In this document: positions 26,255-35,507 of the stretch, piece by piece
Layout of the letters: the number at the start of each line of letters is the position of its first letter
Position numbering within the stretch: position 1 is the stretch's first letter
Assembly (NCBI GenBank): GCA_900045905.1
Contig: FCNS01000037.1
Location: 1 to 64,000 of the forward strand
Length of the DNA: 64,000 bases
Direction: 5' to 3'
Source: Clostridiales bacterium CHKCI001
GTDB taxonomy: Bacteria > Bacillota > Clostridia > Lachnospirales > Lachnospiraceae
Translations under genes and position numbers: made by a program
Notes under the pieces: generated by a model
The model's input: the letters and a program-made list of their open reading frames with translations, nothing else
Databases searched by the model: none
Told to the model about the DNA's origin: nothing

Positions 26255-26400
26255 GCTCCTTTTCAAATAAGGAAGGCTGGTCTGTTTCCATTCCAACCCT
26301 GGCCAGAGTTTCTCTGACGGCTCATAATCATAGGCACTGCCCTTAGATTAAGTCGCTCGGAGTCTATTAATCCTGACTAGCTGCCTGAACACAACTAATC
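26255..26400 (-). ncRNA. Probable Moco-type (molybdenum cofactor) riboswitch
   Basis: The 360-bp gap between mog and the moe genes is far longer than other gaps in this block and holds a GC-richer structured stretch. On the minus strand one sees ACTCCGAGC, a GGGCA/TGCCT stem, GTCAGAG-AAA-CTCTGGC, and GGTTGG paired to CCAGCC. The position inside a Moco synthesis operon, followed by a terminator-like hairpin, agrees with the known moco RNA motif, which senses molybdenum or tungsten cofactor. I cannot align it to the published model, so the class is an inference. Confidence 0.5.
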
Positions 26401-26423
26401 TTTATCAGTTCTTTTTTCTTTCA

Positions 26424-26909
26424 TTATCTGGCACAATTGGTTGCTGTGCCTGTTAATATGTCAATCCCATGCTGTAACTCTGGGAAAATATATTCCAGAC
26501 ATTCCCGAACTGCTTTTGGACTTCCTGGTAAATTTATAATCAAGGTCTGTTTCCGTATCCCAGCTGTGGCACGGCTTAACATTGCTCTTTTGGTAAATTG
26601 CAAACTGTAAGCTCTCATTGCTTCTGGAATCCCAGGTACAATCCGCTCTGTAACTGCAATGGTAGCTTCTGGCATACAATCCCGCATAGAAAATCCTGTT
26701 CCTCCAGTTGTTAAAATCAAGTCTGCAAGATTTTCATCACAGATTTTTTTCAGCTCGTTTTCTAATAGTTCCTGTGTATCTGGAAGCAGGTTTGTATATA
26801 CAACTTCTGCCCCGAATGATTCGGCAATTTCCTTTACACATGGTCCACTTAAATCTTCTCTTGTTCCAGCATAGCCAGAATCACTCGAAGTAATCACTGC
26901 AACTCTCAT
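26424..26909 (-). CDS. mog: Molybdopterin adenylyltransferase
   Basis: 161 residues from ATG 26909, which follows GGAGGATAAT; the longer frame lies inside moaA. The signature is ADLILTTGGTGFSMRDCMPEAT with RVAVITSSDSGYAGTREDLSG at the start. It activates molybdopterin with ATP before MoeA inserts the metal. MoaB is a near relative; the operon context fits either name. The start is 2 bp from the end of moaA. Confidence 0.88.
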   Translation of the reverse strand: MRVAVITSSDSGYAGTREDLSGPCVKEIAESFGAEVVYTNLLPDTQELLENELKKICDENLADLILTTGGTGFSMRDCMPEATIAVTERIVPGIPEAMRAYSLQFTKRAMLSRATAGIRKQTLIINLPGSPKAVRECLEYIFPELQHGIDILTGTATNCAR

Positions 26910-26910
26910 A

Positions 26911-27876
26911 TTATCCTCCAATCTGGGACATACCGACTGTCTCAATTTCACTGTCTTCAAAATGATGTTCTTTCGGTTTACGATATACCGCTGTCTGTAT
27001 TGCATCCATTAATTCAGAATCTCTTCCTTGGCGTAATAATGATTTCAGATCAATTGATTCACTGGATTGAAGACAGAGACGCAGTTTTCCATCTGCGGTT
27101 AATCGAAGACGATTACAATTTTCACAAAACTTATGGCTAATTGCACTAATAAATCCGATTTTCCCCTGAAATCCCTCCAACTGATAATAACTACTAGGTC
27201 CAAATCCCAATGGCTTTTCACAATCAGAGGCTGGACCATACACGGATTCTAATACTTCTCTTACTCTATCTTGCAATTTGGTCTGCTCTAACTGCTTGAA
27301 ATCAGTTGGCATACATTCAATAAACCGAACATGAACACAATACTTTTTTGCCAATTCTACAATTGCTATTGCGGTTTGTTCCCATCCATCTCCTCCTAAT
27401 ACACAGTTTATCTTTACTGTAACTTGAGGATAATTAAGAATTGTCTTCAAACCTTCTAACACCTTTTTTACATCGCCTCCCCGTGTAATCCGAGAATATT
27501 CTGCTACATCCAATGTATCCAAACTAATATTGACTCCATCTACACCAGCTTGTACCAATTTCTCTGCCATTTCTGCCAGAAGAATTCCATTCGTTGTCAG
27601 AGTAACCGTTTCAATGGATGAAATACTCTTTAATTTCTGAATTAAGTTCCAACATTCTTTTCTTACTAATGGTTCTCCGCCAGTAATTTTAATATGTTTT
27701 AACCCAAGTGTCGCCATTTTTTCGCAGATGGTCTGAATTTCTTCATAAGTTAGAATTTCTTCATGACGAATACATGGAATCCCTTCTGCTGGCATACAAT
27801 ACACACAACGCAGATTACATCGATCAGTAATCGAGATTCTTAAATAATCAATTGTTCTTCCATAGCTATCTTTCAT
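26911..27876 (-). CDS. moaA: GTP 3',8-cyclase
   Basis: 321 residues. A radical SAM enzyme starting the molybdenum cofactor pathway from GTP. The N-terminal cluster motif is CNLRCVYC (Cys-x3-Cys-x2-Cys), followed by [12 protein letters not shown]. The second cluster near the C-terminus has [20 protein letters not shown]. It ends in a glycine pair (SQIGG), the activating GG tail typical of MoaA. It overlaps moaC by 4 bp. Confidence 0.95.
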   Translation of the reverse strand: MKDSYGRTIDYLRISITDRCNLRCVYCMPAEGIPCIRHEEILTYEEIQTICEKMATLGLKHIKITGGEPLVRKECWNLIQKLKSISSIETVTLTTNGILLAEMAEKLVQAGVDGVNISLDTLDVAEYSRITRGGDVKKVLEGLKTILNYPQVTVKINCVLGGDGWEQTAIAIVELAKKYCVHVRFIECMPTDFKQLEQTKLQDRVREVLESVYGPASDCEKPLGFGPSSYYQLEGFQGKIGFISAISHKFCENCNRLRLTADGKLRLCLQSSESIDLKSLLRQGRDSELMDAIQTAVYRKPKEHHFEDSEIETVGMSQIGG

Positions 27877-28403
27877 CCTATCGTCTCTTTTGCTTCTATA
27901 TTTTTTGGATCAGTCGTAGTATCACAATCTCTAATATAAGTACCACTTTTTCCACCTGTTTTTTCTTCCAAATGGATTTGTGTAATCTCCATCGACCGAT
28001 CAATTGCTTTACACATATCATAAATTGTGAGAAGAGCTACCGAAACTCCCGTTAAAGCTTCCATCTCCACTCCTGTATTTCCCTGTAATTTTACTACACA
28101 GCGTGCAATAATTTCACATTCGGATTCCTGCACTTCAAAATCAATCGAACATTTTTGAATGAGTAATGTATGACACATAGGAATTAGGTTCGCCGTCTGT
28201 TTTACTGCCATAATTCCAGCCACCCTAGCAACACCTAACACGTCTCCTTTTTTGGAAGTTCCCTCTAACACAGCCTGAATGACCGCAGGACTCACTTTTA
28301 TCCTTCCTGAAGCAATTGCTATTCGTTTTGTGATCGGTTTTTCTGTCACATCTACCATAATAGCATTTCCCTTCTGATCAAAATGATTCAAATTCTGTCC
28401 CAT
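27873..28403 (-). CDS. moaC: Cyclic pyranopterin monophosphate synthase
   Basis: 176 residues, slightly longer than usual because of about 15 extra N-terminal residues (the core begins [18 protein letters not shown]). [15 protein letters not shown] and [21 protein letters not shown] are the active-site segments. It converts the MoaA product to cyclic pyranopterin monophosphate. The start could alternatively be the internal MVDVTEK, but the first ATG follows GAGAGGAGAATGAG. Confidence 0.94.
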   Translation of the reverse strand: MGQNLNHFDQKGNAIMVDVTEKPITKRIAIASGRIKVSPAVIQAVLEGTSKKGDVLGVARVAGIMAVKQTANLIPMCHTLLIQKCSIDFEVQESECEIIARCVVKLQGNTGVEMEALTGVSVALLTIYDMCKAIDRSMEITQIHLEEKTGGKSGTYIRDCDTTTDPKNIEAKETIG

Positions 28404-28404
28404 C

Positions 28405-28965
28405 TCATTCTCCTCTCAATCGATTATACTCGTTTACTGTATTAATATTTTCAGCAATTCGACTATTATTTTTTAATTGTACCACAGAAACTTCTGTGAA
28501 ATCAAGTAAATTCATAACTCGATAATTTTTTTCCCGAATCATTTCTTCTATTATTGGTAAAATCGTTTTTGGATAGATTCCAAAGAGTGGATGGATTTGA
28601 TGATTTGTTCCTATAATCGTAAGTGTTTTCCTATTTTGGTATTGCTCTATGACTTCTCGTACTGCTGTTTCATTAATAAGCGGCATATCACATGCAGTTA
28701 CAAACAATGCGTCTTCCTTACAGACTTTTAACCCAGAATAAATTCCTCCAATTGGTCCTAGATTCGGATACGTATCAACAATCATTGGAAGACCAACCAT
28801 TTCGTATGGTTCAACACAGTCTACTGATAAATATATGGTTGAAAAACTATGAAATGCCTGAACAATATGCTGATAGAATGGTTTTCCTTCATATTCTAAA
28901 AAAAGCTTCTTTTTTCCATTCATCCGGCGATTTTTTCCCCCCGTTAATATGTATCCTGCTATCAT
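28405..28965 (-). CDS. mobA: Molybdenum cofactor guanylyltransferase
   Basis: 186 residues from ATG 28965, which follows TTGGAGGAAACA. The nucleotide-binding start [20 protein letters not shown] is the usual (L)AGGxSxRMGxxK pattern with minor changes, then [17 protein letters not shown] and [10 protein letters not shown], where the Asp binds magnesium. It adds GMP from GTP to Mo-molybdopterin, giving the MGD cofactor of nitrate-reductase type enzymes. Confidence 0.9.
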   Translation of the reverse strand: MIAGYILTGGKNRRMNGKKKLFLEYEGKPFYQHIVQAFHSFSTIYLSVDCVEPYEMVGLPMIVDTYPNLGPIGGIYSGLKVCKEDALFVTACDMPLINETAVREVIEQYQNRKTLTIIGTNHQIHPLFGIYPKTILPIIEEMIREKNYRVMNLLDFTEVSVVQLKNNSRIAENINTVNEYNRLRGE

Positions 28966-28977
28966 TGTTTCCTCCAA

Positions 28978-29907
28978 TTACTTTCGTTCTATTCTTAATG
29001 CCATAATAAGAAAATTTAATAATACGAATCCAATAATCATGGTCGTTAGATAGAGTTGAATTCCTCCAATTTGATTCGTAACTGCTGCCAATGATTCTTT
29101 TCCAGCTCCCGTTAAATATGCGGTCATTTTATTTGTTGCTACAACCCCAATTGCCATCGGGAATGTCATTCCTGCAAATCCAGGCACAAACGAAAAGGAA
29201 AAAAACTTCGGCAATTTGATTATAACGAACAATAATGATGCGATCACACAGGTATATAGTAAATAGACAAGAATTGCATTTGGGTTAGCAATTACATTTA
29301 AATAGCTAACCAAACATAAACTACATGGTGCCAACACAACTACCATCGTATGATAAACGGCTGGTTTTACTTCCACGGTTATAAGACGCCAAATCATAAT
29401 CGGAATTAAAATAAAATAAATCACAATTCCATAGTATACAATGCACTTCAAAATTCCTTGTGCATTCATTGCTGTTCCAACAACACAGCTTACCATAATT
29501 CCATTATAAGTAACAAACCAGCTTGGAACAAACGTATCAATCTTGCGTTGTTTTATTACATTGCGGTAAGTAAAAACAATAATATGCATTGCATGTAACA
29601 ACAATGCTATAAACCAAACAATTTTTCCAAATACAGGAAGATAATCAAAATAGTAACTGCCTAAAATCATCAATACCATTGTGAATCCTGCATATAAACT
29701 ACATGGTACAACTGTTTCATATTCCTTCTTGCAAGTTTTTGGGAATAAAACGATTTTCGCTATATAAACAAGAATCAAAATTGTAGCTGCCCACATCGTA
29801 ATATGACGAATCCACGAATATCCCATTCCTGCATATACATTTCCTAATGTTAATGCACCAACAAAGGTAGGGATCACTGGTACTGGTATTCGTTCTAATC
29901 GGTTCAT
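28978..29907 (-). CDS. TDT family transporter (TehA/SLAC1-like)
   Basis: 309 residues from ATG 29907, which follows AAGGAGGCGGAT. About ten membrane helices. The start IPVPVIPTFVGALTLGNVYAG is characteristic of the tellurite-resistance/dicarboxylate transporter family, which includes anion channels and sulfite exporters. Its place between nitrate-reductase-like genes and the Moco genes suggests movement of nitrate, nitrite or sulfite across the membrane. The substrate is inferred from context only. Confidence 0.8.
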   Translation of the reverse strand: MNRLERIPVPVIPTFVGALTLGNVYAGMGYSWIRHITMWAATILILVYIAKIVLFPKTCKKEYETVVPCSLYAGFTMVLMILGSYYFDYLPVFGKIVWFIALLLHAMHIIVFTYRNVIKQRKIDTFVPSWFVTYNGIMVSCVVGTAMNAQGILKCIVYYGIVIYFILIPIMIWRLITVEVKPAVYHTMVVVLAPCSLCLVSYLNVIANPNAILVYLLYTCVIASLLFVIIKLPKFFSFSFVPGFAGMTFPMAIGVVATNKMTAYLTGAGKESLAAVTNQIGGIQLYLTTMIIGFVLLNFLIMALRIERK

Positions 29908-29938
29908 ATCCGCCTCCTTATTTTTCAACGTATGATTT

Positions 29939-31183
29939 CTATGAATTGGATTCCGCTTCTTCATAGGAAAATTCAAAATTCTCTTTTATATGGAAGAAAT
30001 CCGAATAATCAATATCGAAAATCGGTTTCTTTACTTTTGTAACATCAATCCTTCGAGCAATTAATTGCTGCAAAATACCACTATATGCCAAGTCTCCCTG
30101 CAAAATTGCTCCTGTAATTTTTCCATTTTTATGGATAATTTTTTTATAAGAATTTTCCGTTTCTTTGACTTCAACAATTGCATCTTCCTCTTCTAGATTC
30201 ACATTTCCTAATGACATACTTGGAATTCCTAGAAAATTCATTGTGGACTTACTCGCAAAAAAATCGGTCATCTCTCTTTTTACTCCTGCCATATTAGAAG
30301 CTGCAATAATCCCTTCCTTTACTGCCACTGGCCAAATCGGACTCATTCCGGAAACATCCCCTGCTCCATATACATTTTCATCATTTGTCTTTCCTGTTTC
30401 ATCGTAAATCAGTCCAAAACGGCTTGTCTCAATTCCAGAGCCTTTCAAAAACTCGACATTGGAACGTACTCCTGCGGTTACGACAATATAATCACATGGC
30501 AATTGTGTTCCATCAGATAAAATCGCTTTCGTGATATTGTTCTCTTCATCTAAGATTACTTCCGAGATTCCAACACCATAATATTGCATGATACCTTGTT
30601 TAGAAAACGCCTCTTGATATGTTTTAGCTGCATGTTCATCCAACTGTTTACTTAACAGCCAATCTGCCATTTCCACGAGCGTAACTTTTACGCCTAATTC
30701 CAGAAATCCAGAAGCACAGTCCAATCCAACTAAACCAGCTCCCATTACAATAATATGTTTCGCCGTTTTTGCCACTTCTTTTAGCGTATCAATATCTTCA
30801 ATATTACGAAATCCGATTACATTCTTGGCTTCTTTTAAATGCTTCACAGGAGGAATAAAGGTATGAGATCCCGTTGCAATTAATAACTTATCATAGAATA
30901 TCAACGTTCCATCCTCTAATAAAACCTGCTTTTCTTGCCGCTTTAAACCAACACATGCCTTTCCTTTGATCCATTTCACTCGATAACAGTCTTCAAAGTT
31001 TTTTTCGGCAAAACAAAGCTGTTGGATGTTTCTCTCTCCACCTAAATACTGATGAAGAATACAGCGAGAATAAATTTCCTTATCTTTAGAAATTAAAACA
31101 ATTTCACTTTCTCTATCCAGTTTTCTTAACTCTCTTACTCCATTAATGCCTGCTGCTGAGGAGCCCAACACTACATATTTCAT
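29939..31183 (-). CDS. NAD(P)H/FAD-dependent oxidoreductase
   Basis: 414 residues of the pyridine nucleotide-disulphide family, closest in style to the FAD half of NirB and rubredoxin reductases. FAD site YVVLGSSAAGINGVREL, NAD(P)H site IIVMGAGLVGLDCASGF, and second FAD motif ENVYGAGDVSG. No redox-active CxxC. With the ferredoxin encoded 3 bp upstream, it probably passes electrons from NAD(P)H to the molybdopterin enzyme. Confidence 0.88.
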   Translation of the reverse strand: MKYVVLGSSAAGINGVRELRKLDRESEIVLISKDKEIYSRCILHQYLGGERNIQQLCFAEKNFEDCYRVKWIKGKACVGLKRQEKQVLLEDGTLIFYDKLLIATGSHTFIPPVKHLKEAKNVIGFRNIEDIDTLKEVAKTAKHIIVMGAGLVGLDCASGFLELGVKVTLVEMADWLLSKQLDEHAAKTYQEAFSKQGIMQYYGVGISEVILDEENNITKAILSDGTQLPCDYIVVTAGVRSNVEFLKGSGIETSRFGLIYDETGKTNDENVYGAGDVSGMSPIWPVAVKEGIIAASNMAGVKREMTDFFASKSTMNFLGIPSMSLGNVNLEEEDAIVEVKETENSYKKIIHKNGKITGAILQGDLAYSGILQQLIARRIDVTKVKKPIFDIDYSDFFHIKENFEFSYEEAESNS

Positions 31184-31186
31184 TCG

Positions 31187-31609
31187 TCACACCTCCTCCA
31201 ACGTAATTGCCTGCATTGGACATTTTTCCACGCACATTGGTTTTGGCGTTCCATCTTCACTTCGATGCACACACATATTACATTTCATAATTTCTTTCTG
31301 GTGAATACTGTCATACTTTAAAATTCCGTATGGACAAGACATAATACACATATAACAGCTTGCACACTGATTTTTATCATATTCTACATAACCTGTTTCT
31401 GGATTTTTCTTCATAGCTCCTGTCATACAGGTATAGACACATTCTGGACGTTCACAGTGACGGCAAAAAATCGGTGCTGGCTTCGTTTCACTGTCAATTG
31501 TAACACGATTTCTGGCATCTCCGCTTTCGGTTTGATGGCTTACCACACATGCAGTTACACAAGTCAGACAGCCAATACAGCGGCTACGGTCAATTTTAAT
31601 TCGATACAT
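31187..31609 (-). CDS. Four-cluster ferredoxin, electron-transfer subunit
   Basis: 140 residues with cysteine groups for about four [4Fe-4S] clusters: CIGCLTCVTAC, CRHCERPECVYTC, CASCYMCIMSCPYG and CNMCVH with CVEKCPMQ. The pattern is that of HycB/DmsB-type subunits. It lies 9 bp after the molybdopterin oxidoreductase and 3 bp before the FAD oxidoreductase, so it most likely links the two. Confidence 0.92.
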   Translation of the reverse strand: MYRIKIDRSRCIGCLTCVTACVVSHQTESGDARNRVTIDSETKPAPIFCRHCERPECVYTCMTGAMKKNPETGYVEYDKNQCASCYMCIMSCPYGILKYDSIHQKEIMKCNMCVHRSEDGTPKPMCVEKCPMQAITLEEV

Positions 31610-31618
31610 AAGCCCCTC

Positions 31619-33712
31619 CTATTCTTTTTCTTTTGGCTCAAAGCGTACTGGTGTTGCTTTGTAAGATGGTTCTTTGGAATAAGAATCATATATCGACGGA
31701 GTTAATTTATTACATTCCATATAATGAATTGGTGCATACAATTCTCCATACTGCACATGATCGGTTATCTTAACCGCAAAGATTGCATTTTGTCCATTTA
31801 CAGAATATACACGAATTTCATCCATCTCTTGTATATTGTTTTCCTCTGCGAGTTTCGTATTCATATATAAGTATGCTTTTTTCACCGATACATCTTCCAC
31901 AAATTTTACTTCTTTTGTACGGCTCTGTGTATGCCACTGTCCGACACTTCCACGTCCCGTATTCAATACATATGGAAATTGTTCTGTCGTTGGCAATGGA
32001 TTTTCACGAACATCCTCAAATATAAACTGAGCCTTTTTTGAAGGAGTGAAAAATAGTCCGTCTTCATAAAGCCGTCTCTGTTCTTCTTTGTTTTCTGCTT
32101 CTTTTCCCTCTGGATATGGCCACTGAATTCCATGGGAACCTTCCAATGCCTGCCAATCTACACCTGTAAAGTCACAAGGCATGTTTCTGGAACATTCTTT
32201 CATTAAATTAAAGCAATCTTTTGGAGTCTCCCAACCTTTTAACACATCTCCCATACCCAAAGCTTTTCCAACGCCTAGAACTGCCTCATAATCTGAAATT
32301 TCATTTTCTCCTCGTTTCAATACTGGACGCATCGCAGAAAGACGACGTTCCAGATTAATATAAGTGCCTTCTTTTTTCAAACCTGGTACCACTGGGAAAA
32401 AGACAGTACAATCTTCTGCACTTTCAATCGTATCATAAATATCCTGAACAACAAATAGTTCTAATTTCTTTGCCGCAGAAGCAAATGTTTCATTATTTGT
32501 CCAGCTATGTCTTGGATTCGTACATAAAATCCAAAGTCCCTTAATCTCTCCTGCATTAATTCCCTCAATAATCTGATTATAAGTTTTCGTTGGTTTCTCT
32601 GCAAGCATAGTTTCATCGACTCCAAGTACATCGGCAACTCGTTTTCTTCTCACATCATTTGTAAAATCTCCACCGCCAAACAGTACCGTCGTATTGCTAA
32701 AACATCTCGACCCCATAGCGTTACACTGACCTGTAATGGAATTCGCTCCTGTCCCTGGTTTTCCAATATTTCCTGTCATTAATGCTAAATTTATAATGGC
32801 CTGTGCCGTACGCACTGCTTCATATCCTTGATTGACTCCCATCGTCCACCAAAAAGAAACCCGTTTTCCATTATGAATCAGTTCTACTAATTCTAAAATT
32901 TGTTCTTTGGAAAGTCCCGTACCTGCTGCTGCTCGTTCTAGTGTATAGTTTTTTACAAATTGTTTAAACTCTTCAAATTTCTCCGTATGTTCTTCAATAA
33001 ACTTATGATCCAAATAATCTTTTGCAATTAACTGATTTGCAATTGTATATAACAACAGTAAGTCACTTTTCCATTTTAATCCATACCAATAATCCGCATT
33101 CATGGCAGTTTCCGATTCCCTTGGATCAATTACAATAATTTTATGATTCGGAACGTTATTCTGTCTTACTCTCCCCCATAAAATCGGATGTGCCACAACT
33201 GGATTTGCTCCAATAAAAATAATCGTATCAGACAATTCCAAATCTTTTAATGTAAATCCTGGTGCATCAAATCCATAGCTCTGCTTATGCGCCACAACTG
33301 CTGTCGCCATACAAAGCCGTGTATTTCCATCTACATTTGCTTTTAAATAATTTCTCATTACATGACCAAAGATCGCAAATTCTTCCAATGTTAACTGCCC
33401 TGTACTAATTCCTGCAACACTCTCTGGTCCATACTTTGCCTGTAACTCCTTTAATTTATCTGCTACATACTGAAATCCAGTTTCCCAGGCAACCTCTTGA
33501 AAACTTCCATCCGCCTGGCGGATTTTTGGCAAACTATTTGGCTTTACTGTTGTCTGTTGTTTATCCAAAGACAGCCCCTTAATACAACAAAAACCATCAT
33601 TAACTGGATATCCCTTTGTTGGTACCGTCTTAACAATTCGATTATTCTCCACATAAAAATCCAGATTACAGTCAATGGCACAATAATTACAAGTTGATTG
33701 TACTTTCTTCAT
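31619..33712 (-). CDS. Molybdopterin oxidoreductase, nitrate reductase type
   Basis: 697 residues. The N-terminal [4Fe-4S] site is CNYCAIDCN with a later CCIKG. DGNTRLCMATAVVAHKQSYG provides the probable molybdenum ligand Cys and resembles assimilatory and periplasmic nitrate reductases (NasA/NarB/NapA) more than formate dehydrogenase, which has selenocysteine. ANPVVAHPILWGRVRQ and LMTGNIGKPGTGANSITGQCNAMG are conserved cofactor segments. The C-terminal domain (VLNTGRGSVGQWHTQSRT) is the MGD-binding barrel. No twin-arginine signal is seen, so it is cytoplasmic. Substrate nitrate is likely but not certain. Confidence 0.87.
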   Translation of the reverse strand: MKKVQSTCNYCAIDCNLDFYVENNRIVKTVPTKGYPVNDGFCCIKGLSLDKQQTTVKPNSLPKIRQADGSFQEVAWETGFQYVADKLKELQAKYGPESVAGISTGQLTLEEFAIFGHVMRNYLKANVDGNTRLCMATAVVAHKQSYGFDAPGFTLKDLELSDTIIFIGANPVVAHPILWGRVRQNNVPNHKIIVIDPRESETAMNADYWYGLKWKSDLLLLYTIANQLIAKDYLDHKFIEEHTEKFEEFKQFVKNYTLERAAAGTGLSKEQILELVELIHNGKRVSFWWTMGVNQGYEAVRTAQAIINLALMTGNIGKPGTGANSITGQCNAMGSRCFSNTTVLFGGGDFTNDVRRKRVADVLGVDETMLAEKPTKTYNQIIEGINAGEIKGLWILCTNPRHSWTNNETFASAAKKLELFVVQDIYDTIESAEDCTVFFPVVPGLKKEGTYINLERRLSAMRPVLKRGENEISDYEAVLGVGKALGMGDVLKGWETPKDCFNLMKECSRNMPCDFTGVDWQALEGSHGIQWPYPEGKEAENKEEQRRLYEDGLFFTPSKKAQFIFEDVRENPLPTTEQFPYVLNTGRGSVGQWHTQSRTKEVKFVEDVSVKKAYLYMNTKLAEENNIQEMDEIRVYSVNGQNAIFAVKITDHVQYGELYAPIHYMECNKLTPSIYDSYSKEPSYKATPVRFEPKEKE

Positions 33713-33730
33713 AAAACATCCGCCTCTCCT

Positions 33731-34705
33731 CTACCGATCGAAATGAATTCCGTCCCAATAGATACATTCTTTCATAATCGTCTCTGGCATCAACTCTACA
33801 CCATCCAATGCCCATTTCTTATATTCCTCAAATCCTACCCGATCAATAATATATCCAATATGTTCTTTTCTGGCTGGTGCGTCTGGTGAAATATATTTCT
33901 CTACAAACTTATAGGTATTTAAAATAATTTTAATAATATTTTCTGCATCTGCCCAAACTAAGAAATCCTGTCCCAGACGTGGATTTTTCTTTCCAGTTCT
34001 TCCCATAATCGCAAGTTTATAATATTTCTTCTTACTTCTCGTCAAAGCTCTTGTTGGACATTTTGTAATACAAACACCGCATCCAATACATTTTTCTTCA
34101 TCTCGAACAATCTTATAATTTTCCACACGTAATGCATGAACCGATAATTTTTGACAGCCCTTTACACAGGCTTGGCAGTTGACACAGCGTGTTGGATCAT
34201 ACTGCGGCATTGTCATACCAATAATTCCAAAATCATGCATTCTAGCTTTCGCACAGTCATTGGAACAGCCTGTACATGCAATTTTGAAATGTAAATCATT
34301 TGGAAATACCGCTTTTTCAATTTTCTTTGCCAACTCTGCAGTATTATAATTTGCAAATGGACAGACATTATTCCCAATGCAGGCACTAATATTTCTTGTA
34401 CCAGAAGCCGGATATCCAGTATTTGGATCTTTTTGATTAATTTCTAATAATTCAATAATTGGCTGAAGTTTTTGATTAATCTCATCCATATCTTCATAGC
34501 GGATTCCTTCAATTTCAAACCCTTGTCTCGTTGTTAAATGCACGTATCCATTTCCATAGGTTTGTGCGATTTCTTGTACCATCCCAAGCACTTCTGCATT
34601 TAAATATCCGCCAGGTACACGAATTCTGGATGCTCCAATTCCACGAACCTTTGATACACGAAATGCATTTTTCTTTAACTTCTTTGTATTAATATCCAAT
34701 CCCAT
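33731..34705 (-). CDS. asrC: Siroheme sulfite/nitrite reductase, AsrC-like
   Basis: 324 residues from ATG 34705, which follows TTAGGAGGCGCGTA. The siroheme and [4Fe-4S] site is in CIGNNVCPFANYNT and KIACTGCSNDCAKARMHDFG. Two ferredoxin clusters follow: CVNCQACVKGCQK and CIGCGVCITKCP. This is the catalytic subunit of the anaerobic sulfite reductase family. Beside a nitrate-reductase-like gene it could equally reduce nitrite to ammonia. Confidence 0.9.
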   Translation of the reverse strand: MGLDINTKKLKKNAFRVSKVRGIGASRIRVPGGYLNAEVLGMVQEIAQTYGNGYVHLTTRQGFEIEGIRYEDMDEINQKLQPIIELLEINQKDPNTGYPASGTRNISACIGNNVCPFANYNTAELAKKIEKAVFPNDLHFKIACTGCSNDCAKARMHDFGIIGMTMPQYDPTRCVNCQACVKGCQKLSVHALRVENYKIVRDEEKCIGCGVCITKCPTRALTRSKKKYYKLAIMGRTGKKNPRLGQDFLVWADAENIIKIILNTYKFVEKYISPDAPARKEHIGYIIDRVGFEEYKKWALDGVELMPETIMKECIYWDGIHFDR

Positions 34706-34715
34706 TACGCGCCTC

Positions 34716-35507
34716 CTAATCAATTAATTCTTTTCCATCCACATAGTTAAAAACTGGTCCGTCCAGACAAATATAAGTATCTCCAATTTTACAATGTCCA
34801 CATTTTCCAAGCCCACAACACATTTTTCTTTCATTGGATACCCAAATATTTTTTTCTGCTACACCAAGTTTTAAAATTTCCATAACAGTAAATTTAATCA
34901 TAATTGGAGGTCCTACACAGATAAAAGATGTATTTTCCATATTTTTAAACTGAAGATCTGGAATATACTTTGTTACCATTCCAACTGATCCTTCATATCC
35001 TTCTGGAGCCGTATCGACAGTCTGAATCACATGCATTCGATCCTTCCAAACAGCAAAATCTTCTTTAAATAATACGTCTTTTGGAGACTTAAATCCTGCA
35101 ATTAGCGTCATACTTTCCACTTCATCCATATGATGAGCAAAATAATCTACAACACCACGAACAGGAGAAAGTCCTGTACCCCCAGCAATTACAACTAATT
35201 CTTTTCCTTTATAATTTTCTATGTCAAATCCATTTCCATAAGGACCTCGAATAAAAAATTGATCGCCTACATAATTTTCAAAAATCTCATTTGTAACCTT
35301 ACCAACTCGACGAATTGTAAAATCAATCGTATCTTCTCCAATTCCACTTACAGAAATCGGTGCCTCTCCATACTTTGGAATGGATACTTCAAAAAATTGC
35401 CCTGGCTTTACTTCTCCACAAAATTCCATACGAAACGTATACTCTAAATCGGTATGTTTGATTACCTCTCGGATTGTTGATAACTGAGGAATATATTCAT
35501 TTTTCAT
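34716..35507 (-). CDS. asrB: Sulfite reductase subunit B-like flavoprotein
   Basis: 263 residues of the ferredoxin-NADP reductase superfamily: an FAD domain with IRGPYGNGFDIEN, an NAD domain with LVVIAGGTGLSPVRGV and SFICVGPPIMIKF, and a C-terminal cysteine cluster (KMCCGLGKCGHCKIGDTYIC) for a [2Fe-2S] centre as in PyrK and AsrB. It passes electrons from NAD(P)H to AsrA and AsrC. It overlaps asrA by 4 bp. Confidence 0.92.
   Translation of the reverse strand: MKNEYIPQLSTIREVIKHTDLEYTFRMEFCGEVKPGQFFEVSIPKYGEAPISVSGIGEDTIDFTIRRVGKVTNEIFENYVGDQFFIRGPYGNGFDIENYKGKELVVIAGGTGLSPVRGVVDYFAHHMDEVESMTLIAGFKSPKDVLFKEDFAVWKDRMHVIQTVDTAPEGYEGSVGMVTKYIPDLQFKNMENTSFICVGPPIMIKFTVMEILKLGVAEKNIWVSNERKMCCGLGKCGHCKIGDTYICLDGPVFNYVDGKELID

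Noticed and set aside
31619-33712. Selenocysteine formate dehydrogenase
   Set aside because: The molybdenum ligand position reads Cys (RLCMA) with no in-frame TGA, and neighbouring genes point to nitrogen or sulfur oxyanion reduction.
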